Positions 6,290 through 13,416 of a stretch of DNA of 13,660 bases are shown piece by piece. The first letter of the stretch is position 1. Each line of letters starts with the position of its first letter. The stretch covers positions 1 to 13,660 of the forward strand of contig CAKUMG010000063.1 of NCBI GenBank assembly GCA_934667465.1. Reading direction: 5' to 3'. Below the pieces are notes generated by a model, which worked only from the letters and a program-made list of their open reading frames with translations, did no database searches and was not told the DNA's origin. The position numbers and the translations under genes were made by a program. Source of the stretch: an uncultured Actinoplanes sp. Lineage in GTDB: Bacteria; Actinomycetota; Actinomycetes; Mycobacteriales; Micromonosporaceae.

Positions 6290-7135
6290 TCAGGACAGGG
6301 TTACGCGGATCGCCTCGCTCAGCGGGGTGGCGGGGCGGCCCAGCAGCTTCTCCAGGTCGGCGGTGCCGGTGAAGAGCGCGCCCCGGGCGGCCACGCGGTC
6401 CGTGTCGGCCAGCGTGGCGGCGATGTCCTTCGGCACGCCCGCGCCCACCAGGAACTCGGCGTACCCCTCCGGGCCGAGATCGGTGTAGGTGACCTCGCGC
6501 CCGGACTGCCGGGATAGTTCCGCCGCCAGCTCGCCCAGCGTGACGCCCTCGCCACCCAGCTCGTACGCCTGCTGGTCGATCCCCTCCGAGTGAACCGCCG
6601 CGGCGGCGGCCTCCGCGTAGTCCGTCCGCGGCGCGATGCTGATCTTGCCGTCGCCCGCGGCGCCGAAGAGACCGCGCTCGAGGGCCCCGGCCAGGTCGTA
6701 GTTCTCCAGGTACCAGCTGTTGCGGACGAAGACCGACGGGATACCGGACTCGGTCAGCGCCTGCTCGGTCGCGCGGTGGTCGCTCGCGAGGAGCATGTCC
6801 GAGGTGTCGGCGTGCGGCGCGCTGGTGTACACGATCTTGGTGATGCCGGTGGCCTTGGCGGCGTCGACGACGTTGCGGTGCTGCTGCGGCCGCTTGCCGA
6901 ACTCGTTGCCCGAGACGAAGAGCAGCTTCTCCGCGCCGGCGAAGGCGGCCCGGAGCGCCTCGGGGTCGTCGTACGACGCCTGCCGGACGACCACGCCACG
7001 ATCCGCGAGATCCTGGATCTTCTCGACGCTGCGCCCGACGGCGACGATCTGATCGGCGGGTACGCCGCGGTCGAGCAGCGATGCGACGGCGGCGCGGCCG
7101 AGGTGGCCGGTGGCGCCGGTGACGACGATGGTCAT
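6290..7135 (-). CDS. NmrA/QorB-like NAD(P)H-binding oxidoreductase
   Basis: This 281-residue atypical short-chain dehydrogenase has the nucleotide-binding GATGHLG at 7-13 directly after the first beta strand. The second strand is followed by GRSVEK, where Arg suggests NADPH preference. The classical YxxxK catalytic pair is absent; instead it has VYTSAPHADTSDMLLASDHR and RNSWYLENY, as in quinone oxidoreductase 2 (QorB/YtfG) and other NmrA-like proteins. The likely role is NAD(P)H-dependent reduction of quinones or sensing of the cofactor, in the cytosol. AAGGAGG six bases before the ATG fixes the start. It diverges from an HxlR-family regulator, which fits redox- or quinone-induced expression. 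Confidence 0.87.
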   Translation of the reverse strand: MTIVVTGATGHLGRAAVASLLDRGVPADQIVAVGRSVEKIQDLADRGVVVRQASYDDPEALRAAFAGAEKLLFVSGNEFGKRPQQHRNVVDAAKATGITKIVYTSAPHADTSDMLLASDHRATEQALTESGIPSVFVRNSWYLENYDLAGALERGLFGAAGDGKISIAPRTDYAEAAAAAVHSEGIDQQAYELGGEGVTLGELAAELSRQSGREVTYTDLGPEGYAEFLVGAGVPKDIAATLADTDRVAARGALFTGTADLEKLLGRPATPLSEAIRVTLS

Positions 7136-7185
7136 GATGAGCCTCCTTGTGATGATTCACTGGAGGTAACAGGGCACGTCGCACA

Positions 7186-7241
7186 TCACTTCCCGATGGA
7201 GAGTGAGCACCTTGAAGTGCGGTACGCACCTGAGGGATAGT
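7186..7241 (+). promoter_or_regulatory. Leaderless promoter of the HxlR-type gene with overlapping dyads
   Basis: TTGAAG (7212-7217) and GATAGT (7236-7241) are 18 bases apart. Transcription would then begin at about the GTG start codon at 7248, which predicts a leaderless mRNA. A perfect dyad GTGCG-GTA-CGCAC (7217-7229) lies between -35 and -10, ideally placed for autorepression. A second dyad, TCACT-N11-AGTGA (7186-7206), sits upstream towards the divergent oxidoreductase gene. Which dyad the HxlR protein binds is inference. Confidence 0.5.
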
Positions 7242-7247
7242 TGACGG

Positions 7248-7604
7248 GTGGACGCTGACGTGTACGTGAAGAACTGCCCGAGCCGCCAGGTGCTCGACCG
7301 GATCGGCGACGCGTGGAGCGTGCTGATCGTGGGATCGCTCAAGGACGGGTCGTTGCGCTACACGGAGCTGGCGCAGCGGGTCCAGGGGATCAGCCCCAAG
7401 ATGCTGACGCAGACGCTGCGGGGGCTCGAGCGGGACGGGCTGGTGACGCGGACGGTGCACGCGGTGGTGCCGCCACGGGTCGACTATGCGCTGACGACGC
7501 TCGGGCGGAGCCTGCTCGGGCTCTGCGATGCGCTGCAGGAGTGGGCGGAGGCGCACATCGGGGATGTGATCGAGGCGCGGAGCGCGTACGACTCGCGGGA
7601 CTGA
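7248..7604 (+). CDS. HxlR-family winged-helix regulator, QorR-like
   Basis: The protein has 118 residues, typical of the HxlR (DUF24) family. The family signature NCPSRQVLDRIGDAWSVLIV is at 9-28, with the redox-reactive cysteine (Cys10) just before the first helix. The recognition region GISPKMLTQTLRGLERDGLV (48-66) and a wing with PPRVDYALTTLGRSL follow. A second cysteine is at 93. Characterised relatives (YodB, HypR, QorR) are repressors that release DNA when the N-terminal cysteine is oxidised or modified by quinones, diamide or similar. QorR of Corynebacterium glutamicum controls the adjacent divergent qor2 and itself; the same layout is present here. The GTG start lies at the expected transcription start, with only a distant GAGGG as a possible ribosome binding site. 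Confidence 0.9.
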   Translation: MDADVYVKNCPSRQVLDRIGDAWSVLIVGSLKDGSLRYTELAQRVQGISPKMLTQTLRGLERDGLVTRTVHAVVPPRVDYALTTLGRSLLGLCDALQEWAEAHIGDVIEARSAYDSRD

Positions 7605-7891
7605 GCGCGGGGCCCGGCGGGTGAGTTGCGAGGGCACGGCGGGCGGCGGCGTTGTGCGGGCGCGGCGGGCGCTCAGCGCGGACGTGTCGGCGAGTTGCAT
7701 GGGCGCGGCGCTGCTGCGGGCGCAGAGGCGGCGCTGCGGGCACGGGCGGCTCGACGTGCCTTGGTCCGTCGGCGCTGCTCGGGGGGCGGCTCGTCGGGGT
7801 GACGTTTCCAGGGCGCCCGGCGTTGCTCGTGGGGATGGGCCGGCGGGTTGGCGATCGGGGCCGGCGGCGTTGCGGGTGTGTGTGCCGGGCG
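7605..7891. other. Gene-free G-rich stretch with degenerate repeats
   Basis: Frames are open here on several strands, but the translations are repetitive Arg/Gly/Ala strings without family features or ribosome binding sites. Loose internal repetition is visible: GAGTTGC-N-GGGC at about 7623 and 7692, and GGCGGCGTTG at about 7644 and 7863. I see no gene, promoter or RNA that I can support. Confidence 0.5.
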
Positions 7892-7917
7892 ACGCGCGAG
7901 ACATGAGCCTCGCGCGT
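7892..7917 (-). terminator. Hairpin after the hemolysin III-like gene
   Basis: ACGCGCGAG (7892-7900) and CTCGCGCGT (7909-7917) form a perfect 9-bp stem with an 8-base loop, 14 bp past the stop codon on the minus strand. No T tract follows on that strand, so it may act with a protein factor. Confidence 0.6.
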
Positions 7918-7931
7918 TGCGGGCGGGTGCG

Positions 7932-8609
7932 TCAGGCGTACAGGACGAAGTAGACCGCGACGTGGTGGCAGGTCGCCGCGATCAGGGTGCAGGCGTGGAA
8001 GAACTCGTGGTGACCGAAAACGGTCGGCCAGGGGTTGGGGCGGCGCAGCGCGTAGAAGACCGCGCCGACGCTGTAGATGACGCCGCCGGTGACCAGCAGG
8101 ACCAGGGCGGTGACGCCGCCGCGCTCCAGGATGTCGGGCAGTATCGCCACGGCTGCCCAGCCCAGGGCCAGGTAGAGCGGTGCGCCGACCCAGCGGGGCA
8201 GATGCGGCCAGATGCTCTTGAGCGCGACCCCGCCGAGCGCGCCGATCCAGATGATCGTGAGCATCACCGTGCGCTTGCTGCCCTCGAGCAGCAGCCAGAT
8301 GAACGGCGTGTAGGTGCCCGCGATGAAGATGAAGATCATGCAATGGTCGAGGCGTCGCATGATCTGGTAGCCGCGCTCGCTCCAGACCCGTCGGTGATAG
8401 AGCGCGCTGATGCCGAACAGCCCGAGCACCGTCAGGCTGTAGATCAGGGACACCAGAAAGGGCGCTATGCCCGGGCGCGTCAGCGCGATCGAGCACAGCA
8501 CCGCTCCGCCGGCGAGGGCGACGAAGAAGGCGTACTGGTGCAACCGGCCGCGCAGTCGCGGCTTGCCGAGGTCGGCAGGTTTCATCCGGAGCGGAGCAGA
8601 CGTCGTCAC
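7932..8609 (-). CDS. Hemolysin III / PAQR-family seven-helix membrane protein
   Basis: This 225-residue integral membrane protein has seven hydrophobic segments and the motifs of the PAQR/hemolysin III family. These are SALYH at 68-72 (Sx3H), RRLDH at 86-90 followed by MIFIFIAGTYTP, and FGHHEFFHACT with an Hx3H pair (His201, His205) in the last helix. In structurally studied PAQR receptors the equivalent histidines hold a zinc ion in the membrane, and an amide-hydrolase activity has been proposed. Bacterial members are poorly characterised, and the haemolysin name does not show toxicity. The GTG at 8609 is preferred because a promoter places transcription start right there; ATG 8585 is an alternative. 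It is a single-gene unit. Confidence 0.9.
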   Translation of the reverse strand: MTTSAPLRMKPADLGKPRLRGRLHQYAFFVALAGGAVLCSIALTRPGIAPFLVSLIYSLTVLGLFGISALYHRRVWSERGYQIMRRLDHCMIFIFIAGTYTPFIWLLLEGSKRTVMLTIIWIGALGGVALKSIWPHLPRWVGAPLYLALGWAAVAILPDILERGGVTALVLLVTGGVIYSVGAVFYALRRPNPWPTVFGHHEFFHACTLIAATCHHVAVYFVLYA

Positions 8610-8616
8610 GACTCCA

Positions 8617-8644
8617 AGGTTACGGCACCGTAGGTTACTGGCAA
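8617..8644 (-). promoter_or_regulatory. Leaderless promoter of the hemolysin III-like gene
   Basis: On the minus strand TTGCCA (8644-8639) and TAACCT (8622-8617) are 16 bases apart. The expected start of transcription, seven to eight bases later, coincides with the GTG at 8609. A second TAACCT and the small dyad ACGG-TG-CCGT lie between the two elements. From here to about 8780 I see no gene. Confidence 0.5.
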
Positions 8645-8779
8645 GTAGACGACGGTCGCTTTCGGGTGTCGCTGCTCTCCCTGCGCCCCTTCGGGGCCGA
8701 CCTCGGCCTCTGGGTGGCCGCAGCCCTGGTCGGGGCCGCTCCGGGGTTGCTTCGGCCGAGCCACCCCGGCGGGCGTTTC

Positions 8780-8810
8780 GTCCGGGGTCGGCGCGAGGCC
8801 GGCCCCGGAC
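8780..8810 (-). terminator. Hairpin after the thioredoxin/NHL gene
   Basis: GTCCGGGG (8780-8787) pairs with CCCCGGAC (8803-8810), with an additional inner CGGC/GCCG stem after one mismatch and a 5-base loop. It begins about ten bases after the stop codon at 8820. It lacks a T tract. Confidence 0.6.
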
Positions 8811-8819
8811 AGTGGCGGG

Positions 8820-10604
8820 TCAGGCGTCGAGACCGCGGAGGATCAGCGGAAGCCGGCTGGGCGCCTGCGGGTCGAGGACGATCGGCACACCCCAGTCCTG
8901 CCTGGTGAGGTGGCACGCTGCGTGCTCGACGTCGATGTCGCAGGTCGCGGCCTGCGCCACCACCTGCAGGATCCCTTTCTCCACGGCGGGGTTGAGGACC
9001 AGCCGCCGCGACAGGTCGGTGCCGGTGCCCTCGCCCTCGAGCAGCAGCTCGGGCGGCGCGGCCGAGACGACCAGCTTGGTGGACGGGCCGAACGTAATGT
9101 CGAGCTTCTGGCCCGGCGGGGGCGTGAACACGATGTCGAGCGTCACCTCGCCCGGGGCCAGCGGAGACGGGGGCCGCTCGGTGCGGTGCCGTTCGCCCGC
9201 GACGGTGCGCACCGCGCCCGGGGCCAGCTTGACCAGTCGGTGGGCGCCCGATTCGACCACGACCACGTCGCCCGTACCGGTGACGAGGATGTCGCTCGGC
9301 TCCGCGAGGCCCGCATCCACCGTCGAGACCTCGTCGGCCTCGGGGTCGAAGCGGCGTACGGCGCCGTTGTAGGTGTCGGCGACCAGCACGGACCCGTCGG
9401 CCAGCGCGGCCACGCCCAGCGGATGCTGCAGCAGCGCCTGCTTGGCGGCACCGTCGACGTGACCGAAATCGAACAGTCCCTGGCCGACCGCCGTGTGCAG
9501 TACGCCGCCCTCGATGTAGCGCAGCGCCGAGGTCTCGCTGTCCGCGATCCAGAGCCGGTCGCCGCGCGCGGAGAGACCCGACGGCTGCGCCATCCACACG
9601 TCCGGGATCGGCCCGTCCCGCAGCGACTCGACGGTCGTGCCTGCATAGACGCCCGTCGTGCCCAGCGAAGGGTCGAACCACCACAGCTGGTGGATGCCCG
9701 CCATGGCGATGATGACCTTGTCGTCGTACCAGGCGAGATCCCACGGCGACGACAGCGCGATGCCGTCGTCGTCGGCCGACCGCCACGGCTTGCCGGTGCC
9801 GGCCAGCGTCGTGACCTCGCCGGACTCCAGGTCGAGCCCGCGCAGCAGGTGGTTCACGGTGTCGGCGACCACCACGGTCCGGCCGTCGGGCAGCAGGCAC
9901 AATCCCTGCGGTTCCGAGAACGAAGCCATATCGGCCGGGCCGTCGGCACGCCCGCGCTCCCCGCTGCCGATCCGCCGGACCAGGGTCTCGCCGTCCGGCG
10001 TCAGCTCGGCCAGGCTGTGCCGGGCGGAATCGGACACGAGCAGGGTGCCGCCGGGCAGCTCGATCGCCTTGCCAGGGAACCGCAGCGCGGTCTCGGCGGC
10101 GGCCGGCGCCACGTAGGGCCCGTCGCCGCGGTGCAGCGTCCCCTTCGCCTCGTGCGTCGCGATCAGCTCGTCGAGCAGCCGGCTCAGCCCCTCGGCGTGC
10201 CCCTCGCCGGCCATCGACGCCACGACGTAGCCCTCGGGGTCGATCACGCTGAGCGTGGGCCAGGCCTTCGCCGCATACTGCTGCCACATGACCATGTCGG
10301 CGTCGTCGAGCACCGGGTGGTGCACGCCGTAGCGTTCGACCGCCGCGGCCAGCGCCTCCGGGTCACGCTCGTGCTCGAACTTGGGCGAGTGCACCCCGAT
10401 CACGACGAGCGCGTCGCCGTACTTCTCCTCGAGCGGCCGTAGCTCGTCGAGGACATGCAGGCAGTTGATGCAGCAGAACGTCCAGAAGTCGAGCAGGACG
10501 ATCTTGCCCCGGACATCGGCGAGCCGCAGCTCCTTGCCGCCGGTGTTGAGCCAGCCCCGAGCCCGGAACTCAGGTGCACGTACGCGCGCGTTCATGCGAT
10601 CCAT
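8820..10604 (-). CDS. NHLRC2-like protein: thioredoxin-like domain plus NHL beta-propeller
   Basis: The protein has 594 residues. The N-terminal TlpA/AhpC-like thioredoxin domain (about 8-150) carries LLDFWTFCCINCLHVLDEL, a CCINC site (Cys44, Cys45, Cys48) instead of the usual CxxC. The same CCINC motif occurs in NHLRC2 of animals. A six-bladed NHL propeller follows (about 190-480), with repeated motifs such as FSEPQGLCLLPDGRTVVVAD, VVADTVNHLLRGLDL and HPLGVAALADGSVLVADTYN. A C-terminal beta-rich region (about 490-594) has the paired cysteines TCDIDVEHAACHL. There is no signal peptide or membrane anchor, so it is probably cytosolic, and its substrate is unknown. ATG 10604 is the first start and ATG 10595 an alternative; neither has a strong ribosome binding site. 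Confidence 0.88.
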   Translation of the reverse strand: MDRMNARVRAPEFRARGWLNTGGKELRLADVRGKIVLLDFWTFCCINCLHVLDELRPLEEKYGDALVVIGVHSPKFEHERDPEALAAAVERYGVHHPVLDDADMVMWQQYAAKAWPTLSVIDPEGYVVASMAGEGHAEGLSRLLDELIATHEAKGTLHRGDGPYVAPAAAETALRFPGKAIELPGGTLLVSDSARHSLAELTPDGETLVRRIGSGERGRADGPADMASFSEPQGLCLLPDGRTVVVADTVNHLLRGLDLESGEVTTLAGTGKPWRSADDDGIALSSPWDLAWYDDKVIIAMAGIHQLWWFDPSLGTTGVYAGTTVESLRDGPIPDVWMAQPSGLSARGDRLWIADSETSALRYIEGGVLHTAVGQGLFDFGHVDGAAKQALLQHPLGVAALADGSVLVADTYNGAVRRFDPEADEVSTVDAGLAEPSDILVTGTGDVVVVESGAHRLVKLAPGAVRTVAGERHRTERPPSPLAPGEVTLDIVFTPPPGQKLDITFGPSTKLVVSAAPPELLLEGEGTGTDLSRRLVLNPAVEKGILQVVAQAATCDIDVEHAACHLTRQDWGVPIVLDPQAPSRLPLILRGLDA

Positions 10605-11009
10605 CGTGCCGCACCGCCGCGCCTCCGACGGCCCGGGGTGACGGACGCCTCGCTACGCATCGGCAGGGCACTGCGCTTCATCCCGTACGGCCGGAGCGAG
10701 CGCGCCACCGCCGTCGAGCGCGCCCCGGTCGGCGCACCCGCGTCGCACCCCGGTCCGCCCCTCGACGCCGCCGACTTGCGCGCCGGGTCTTGCCGTCGGC
10801 ACACCACGCCGGCCGGGCATCACGGCCGGTTCACGGGGCATCACGCCGGTCGGAGCCTCATGCCGGTCGGCACATCACGCCGGTTGGCACATCATGCCGA
10901 CGCCGACTGGGACATCGCGCCGATCGGTCGTGCCGTTGCGGCGGCCGATGCTGCCCGCAACTGCTGGGCGTCTGTCGACATCGCCGTGCCGCACGTCGGA
11001 CCTCGCCGG
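10605..11009. other. Gene-free stretch of about 400 bp
   Basis: The first half (about 10638-10795) reads on the + strand as a moderately protein-like frame from a GTG at 10638 (TDASLRIGRALRFIPYGR and onward). It has no ribosome binding site or recognisable homology, and it runs through the repeat array and the opposing terminator to 11072. I consider it unlikely to be a gene. The second half is the repeat array listed separately. Confidence 0.45.
10799..10930. repeat. Degenerate array of about 15-20-bp units
   Basis: About seven loose copies of a GGCACATCACGCCGGTCGG-like unit follow one another between 10799 and 10930. Variants include GGCATCACGGCCGGTTC, GCCTCATGCCGGTCG and GCACATCACGCCGGTTG. 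Spacing is uneven and no frame is kept. The function is unknown. Confidence 0.65.
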
Positions 11010-11043
11010 CGGCACCGGAAACCCTGGTGGGAACCCGGTGCCG
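11010..11043 (-). terminator. Two-part hairpin after the low-complexity membrane protein gene
   Basis: CGGCACCGG (11010-11018) and CCGGTGCCG (11035-11043) form a perfect 9-bp stem. Inside it CCC-TGGT-GGG forms a second short stem between two unpaired AAA/AAC bulges. It lies 12 bp after the stop codon on the minus strand. There is no T tract. Confidence 0.65.
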
Positions 11044-11055
11044 TGCCGGAGGCGG

Positions 11056-13416
11056 TCAGGTGCGCGGCTTGAGGCAGAGCACCTGGTTCTTGTCGCCGGT
11101 CGGGTTGATGACGTACGGCTGGTTGGGGTCCGGGCACTGCTCCTTGGCGTCCACGATCGACGTGACCTCGAAGGAGCCCGCGTCGCCGCAGGTCGCCGTC
11201 ACGGCCTGGTCGCCGTCGCGCTTGACGCACTGGCCGACGTTGACCGTGAAGCCGGCGTCGCCCGAGCCGCGGGCGATCAGCCACGTGATGCCGAAGGCCG
11301 CGCCGACCAGGAGGGTGGCGCCGAGGACGACGGCCAGGAGCACGGGCAGCATGCGTACGTGGGTCTCGCTCTTGGCCGGCTCGGCGGCGGGCGCCGTCTC
11401 GGGCGCGAACGAGTTGAACCGGTCCGGGTCGCTGTCCTGCGTCGAGACGCCCGGCCAGCTGGCGGTCTCCTCGGGCGGAGGCGTGACCGTTGCGCGGCTG
11501 GCCGCACCGAACGTGGTGCCGGTCTGCGGGCGCTGGCCGAACGGCTGCGAGGACTCGTGACCGGGACCGTTGCCGTCGACGCGCTCGCCGAACAGCTGCG
11601 TCGTGTCGGAGGCCTGCGGGAAGCCTCCGTCGGGGCGCTGGCCGCCGTCGGGACGCTGCCCGAATGGCTGCACCGGCTCCTTCGGCGCGGAGAAGCCCGC
11701 GTCGTCGGGGAGCGGGAAGCCCGGGTCGTTCGGCGGGACCTGGTGCAGCGCGGGCGACGGCACGTACGGCTGGTGCTGGCCGCGGCCCGACACGTCGGTG
11801 GTGTGCTCGCTGAAGTCCGGCGGCATGGTGCGGCTGGCCGGGTTGCCCGGGACCGGGCCCGGGTGGTTCGGCTGGCCGGGACCGCCGCGGCCGGCGATGT
11901 CCGTGGTGAACTCGCTGAACGGGGCTGCCTCGGAACCGTCGCGCTGCCCCTGGCCGGACGGGTAGGTCTGGCCGGAGGCGGGCGAACTCGCGGAGTAGGC
12001 CTGGCCGGAAGCGGGGGAGCTCGCGGAGTAGGTCTGCCCGGAGGACGGCGCGTTCGACGGGTAGGTCTGGCCCGACGACGGCGCGTTCGACGGGTAGGTC
12101 TGGCCCGAAGTGGGCGCGCTCGGCGGGTAGGCCGGAGCGTCGCCGAAGGGGCTGGACGACTGGGCGCGGGCGTCGCTGCCGTACTGGCCGCCGGGCTGGT
12201 CGCCGAAGGGGCTGGGCGACTGGGCGTCGCCGTACTGACCGCCGGGCTGGTCACCGAACGAACCGGGCTCGCGGCCGAAAGGCCCGGGCTCGCCGGACTC
12301 GCGGCCGAAAGGCCCGGGCTCGCCGGACTCCTTGCCGAAGGCGCCGGCCGGCTCGCCGTCGAACCTGCCCGGGTCGCTGCCGAACGTGGTGGGCGATCCG
12401 TCGCCGAACGGGCGGGACGAGCCGGCGCCGGCCTGCTCCTGACCGAACGGGGCGGGGGACCCGGGTGGGAAGGCACCCGGGCCGGCGGGCTGGGCGGAGG
12501 TCGGCGCGCCCGGTGCGTCCGTGCCGAACGGCGGCGCGGGCGGGCTGACCCGGGCGCTGGCCGAGGCGCGGCCGGAGACCCGGGCGCCGCCCGAGGTGGG
12601 TGCCGGCGACCCGTACGCCCCGGAGGTGGGGGCGGCGTCGGACGCCGTGCCGTACGCGCCGGAGGTCGGTGCCGTGCCGTAGGCGCCGGAGGTGGGCGCC
12701 GCGTCGGGGGTCGCCGTCGCGGTGCCGTACGTGCCGGAGCGGCTCGGCGTGGCGGCGGGCCGCTCCTGTTGCTGCTCGTCGAAGCCGGCCGTGCCACCGG
12801 GACCACCGAAGTCAGCGCCCTGCGAGCCGCCGAAGTCGCTGCCCCGGGAGCCGAACTCGGCGGCCTGAGAGCCGAGGTCGCCGTCGCTCTGCGAGCCGCC
12901 GAAGTCGTCGTCCCGGGAACCGCGGAAGTCGTCCTGCGAGCCGCGGAGGTCGCTCTGCGAGCCGCGGAAGTCGCTCTGCGAGCCGCCGTAAGTGCTGCCC
13001 TGGAAACTTCCGAAGTCGCTGCCCTCGGAGCCACGGAGCTCGTCGCTCTGCGCCCCACGGAAGTCGTCGTTCCGGGAGCCGCCGAAGTCGCTGCTCTGAG
13101 CGCCGAAGTCGCTGTCCCGGGAGCCGCGGAAGTCGTCGTCCTGGGAGCCGGTGCCGGCGCTCTGGCCGCCGAAGCCGCCACGGTCGTCGGACCCGCCGAA
13201 GCCGCCACGGTCGTCGGACCGGCCGAAGTCATCCCGGTCGTCGGAGTCGCGACCGCCGTCAGCGCGGTCGTTGTCGTCGCGGTTGTCGGCGGTGCCGGTG
13301 CTCGGCGTGCCGTACGTGTGACCGGCCTGCTCGTCGTCCTCGAGCTGGCCGGGTTCCCCCGCTTCCTGCCCGACGACGCACCCGAGGACCGGCCCGGCCT
13401 CGAGGGTCGGGTCCAC
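11056..13416 (-). CDS. Long low-complexity protein with one membrane helix and an LppU/SCO3897-like cysteine domain
   Basis: With a start at 13416 the protein has 786 residues. From about residue 35 to 685 it is low complexity. First comes an acidic zone of 7-9-residue repeats around S-D/Q-DF-R/G-GS, then APTSGAYGT repeats, GEPGPFGRES and FGDQPGGQYG repeats, and 11-residue YPSNAPSSGQT repeats. A membrane helix (LPVLLAVVLGATLLVGAAF, about 690-715) is followed by a small outer domain with four cysteines (GQCVK, ATCGD, EQCPD, VLCLK), resembling the LppU/SCO3897 family. With no signal peptide, the disordered part should be cytosolic and the cysteine domain outside. The start is uncertain. No start codon exists in the native-looking part from 13320 downwards, so translation must begin in DNA antisense to a methyltransferase fragment. 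GTG 13416 with GAGGG just upstream is the last option; the frame is open to 13608 and beyond. Function unknown. Confidence 0.72.
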   Translation of the reverse strand: MDPTLEAGPVLGCVVGQEAGEPGQLEDDEQAGHTYGTPSTGTADNRDDNDRADGGRDSDDRDDFGRSDDRGGFGGSDDRGGFGGQSAGTGSQDDDFRGSRDSDFGAQSSDFGGSRNDDFRGAQSDELRGSEGSDFGSFQGSTYGGSQSDFRGSQSDLRGSQDDFRGSRDDDFGGSQSDGDLGSQAAEFGSRGSDFGGSQGADFGGPGGTAGFDEQQQERPAATPSRSGTYGTATATPDAAPTSGAYGTAPTSGAYGTASDAAPTSGAYGSPAPTSGGARVSGRASASARVSPPAPPFGTDAPGAPTSAQPAGPGAFPPGSPAPFGQEQAGAGSSRPFGDGSPTTFGSDPGRFDGEPAGAFGKESGEPGPFGRESGEPGPFGREPGSFGDQPGGQYGDAQSPSPFGDQPGGQYGSDARAQSSSPFGDAPAYPPSAPTSGQTYPSNAPSSGQTYPSNAPSSGQTYSASSPASGQAYSASSPASGQTYPSGQGQRDGSEAAPFSEFTTDIAGRGGPGQPNHPGPVPGNPASRTMPPDFSEHTTDVSGRGQHQPYVPSPALHQVPPNDPGFPLPDDAGFSAPKEPVQPFGQRPDGGQRPDGGFPQASDTTQLFGERVDGNGPGHESSQPFGQRPQTGTTFGAASRATVTPPPEETASWPGVSTQDSDPDRFNSFAPETAPAAEPAKSETHVRMLPVLLAVVLGATLLVGAAFGITWLIARGSGDAGFTVNVGQCVKRDGDQAVTATCGDAGSFEVTSIVDAKEQCPDPNQPYVINPTGDKNQVLCLKPRT
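11963..12127. repeat. Five 33-bp in-frame repeats (11-residue units)
   Basis: TAGGYCTG recurs at exactly 33-bp steps (11963, 11996, 12029, 12062, 12095, ending at 12128). On the minus strand the units encode YPSNAPSSGQT or YSASSPASGQT/A. The two YPSN units are nearly identical in DNA, as are the two YSAS units, which suggests recent duplication. Confidence 0.85.
12795..13224. repeat. Acidic FG-type coding repeats (about 24 bp, plus two 27-bp units)
   Basis: On the minus strand about sixteen units of 7-9 residues centred on DFGGS or DFRGS lie between 12795 and 13160. Two nearly identical 27-bp units (13171-13197 and 13198-13224) encode GSDDRGGFG. Unit lengths are multiples of three, so the frame is kept. 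The units differ mainly in the Arg/Gly after Phe and in Ser/Gln/Asp between them. Confidence 0.8.

Noticed and set aside
6225..7904. 559-codon minus-strand frame
   Set aside because: It overlaps the QorB-like and HxlR genes in a shadow phase and has no family features.
7621..7953. 110-codon plus-strand frame after the HxlR gene
   Set aside because: Arg/Gly/Ala-rich translation of repetitive DNA that overlaps the terminator and end of the hemolysin III-like gene.
7932..8609. Haemolysin or toxin role for the PAQR-like gene
   Set aside because: The name is historical; the motifs are those of zinc-binding membrane proteins and nothing in the context suggests toxicity.
10799..10930. Possible CRISPR array
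   Set aside because: Units are short, contiguous and degenerate with no unique spacers of constant length, and no cas genes are present.
10574..11560. Long plus-strand frames between the thioredoxin/NHL gene and the low-complexity gene
   Set aside because: No ribosome binding site, Arg/His/Pro-rich translation, and they run through the opposite gene and its terminator. A frame from GTG 10638 is the least bad but remains unsupported.
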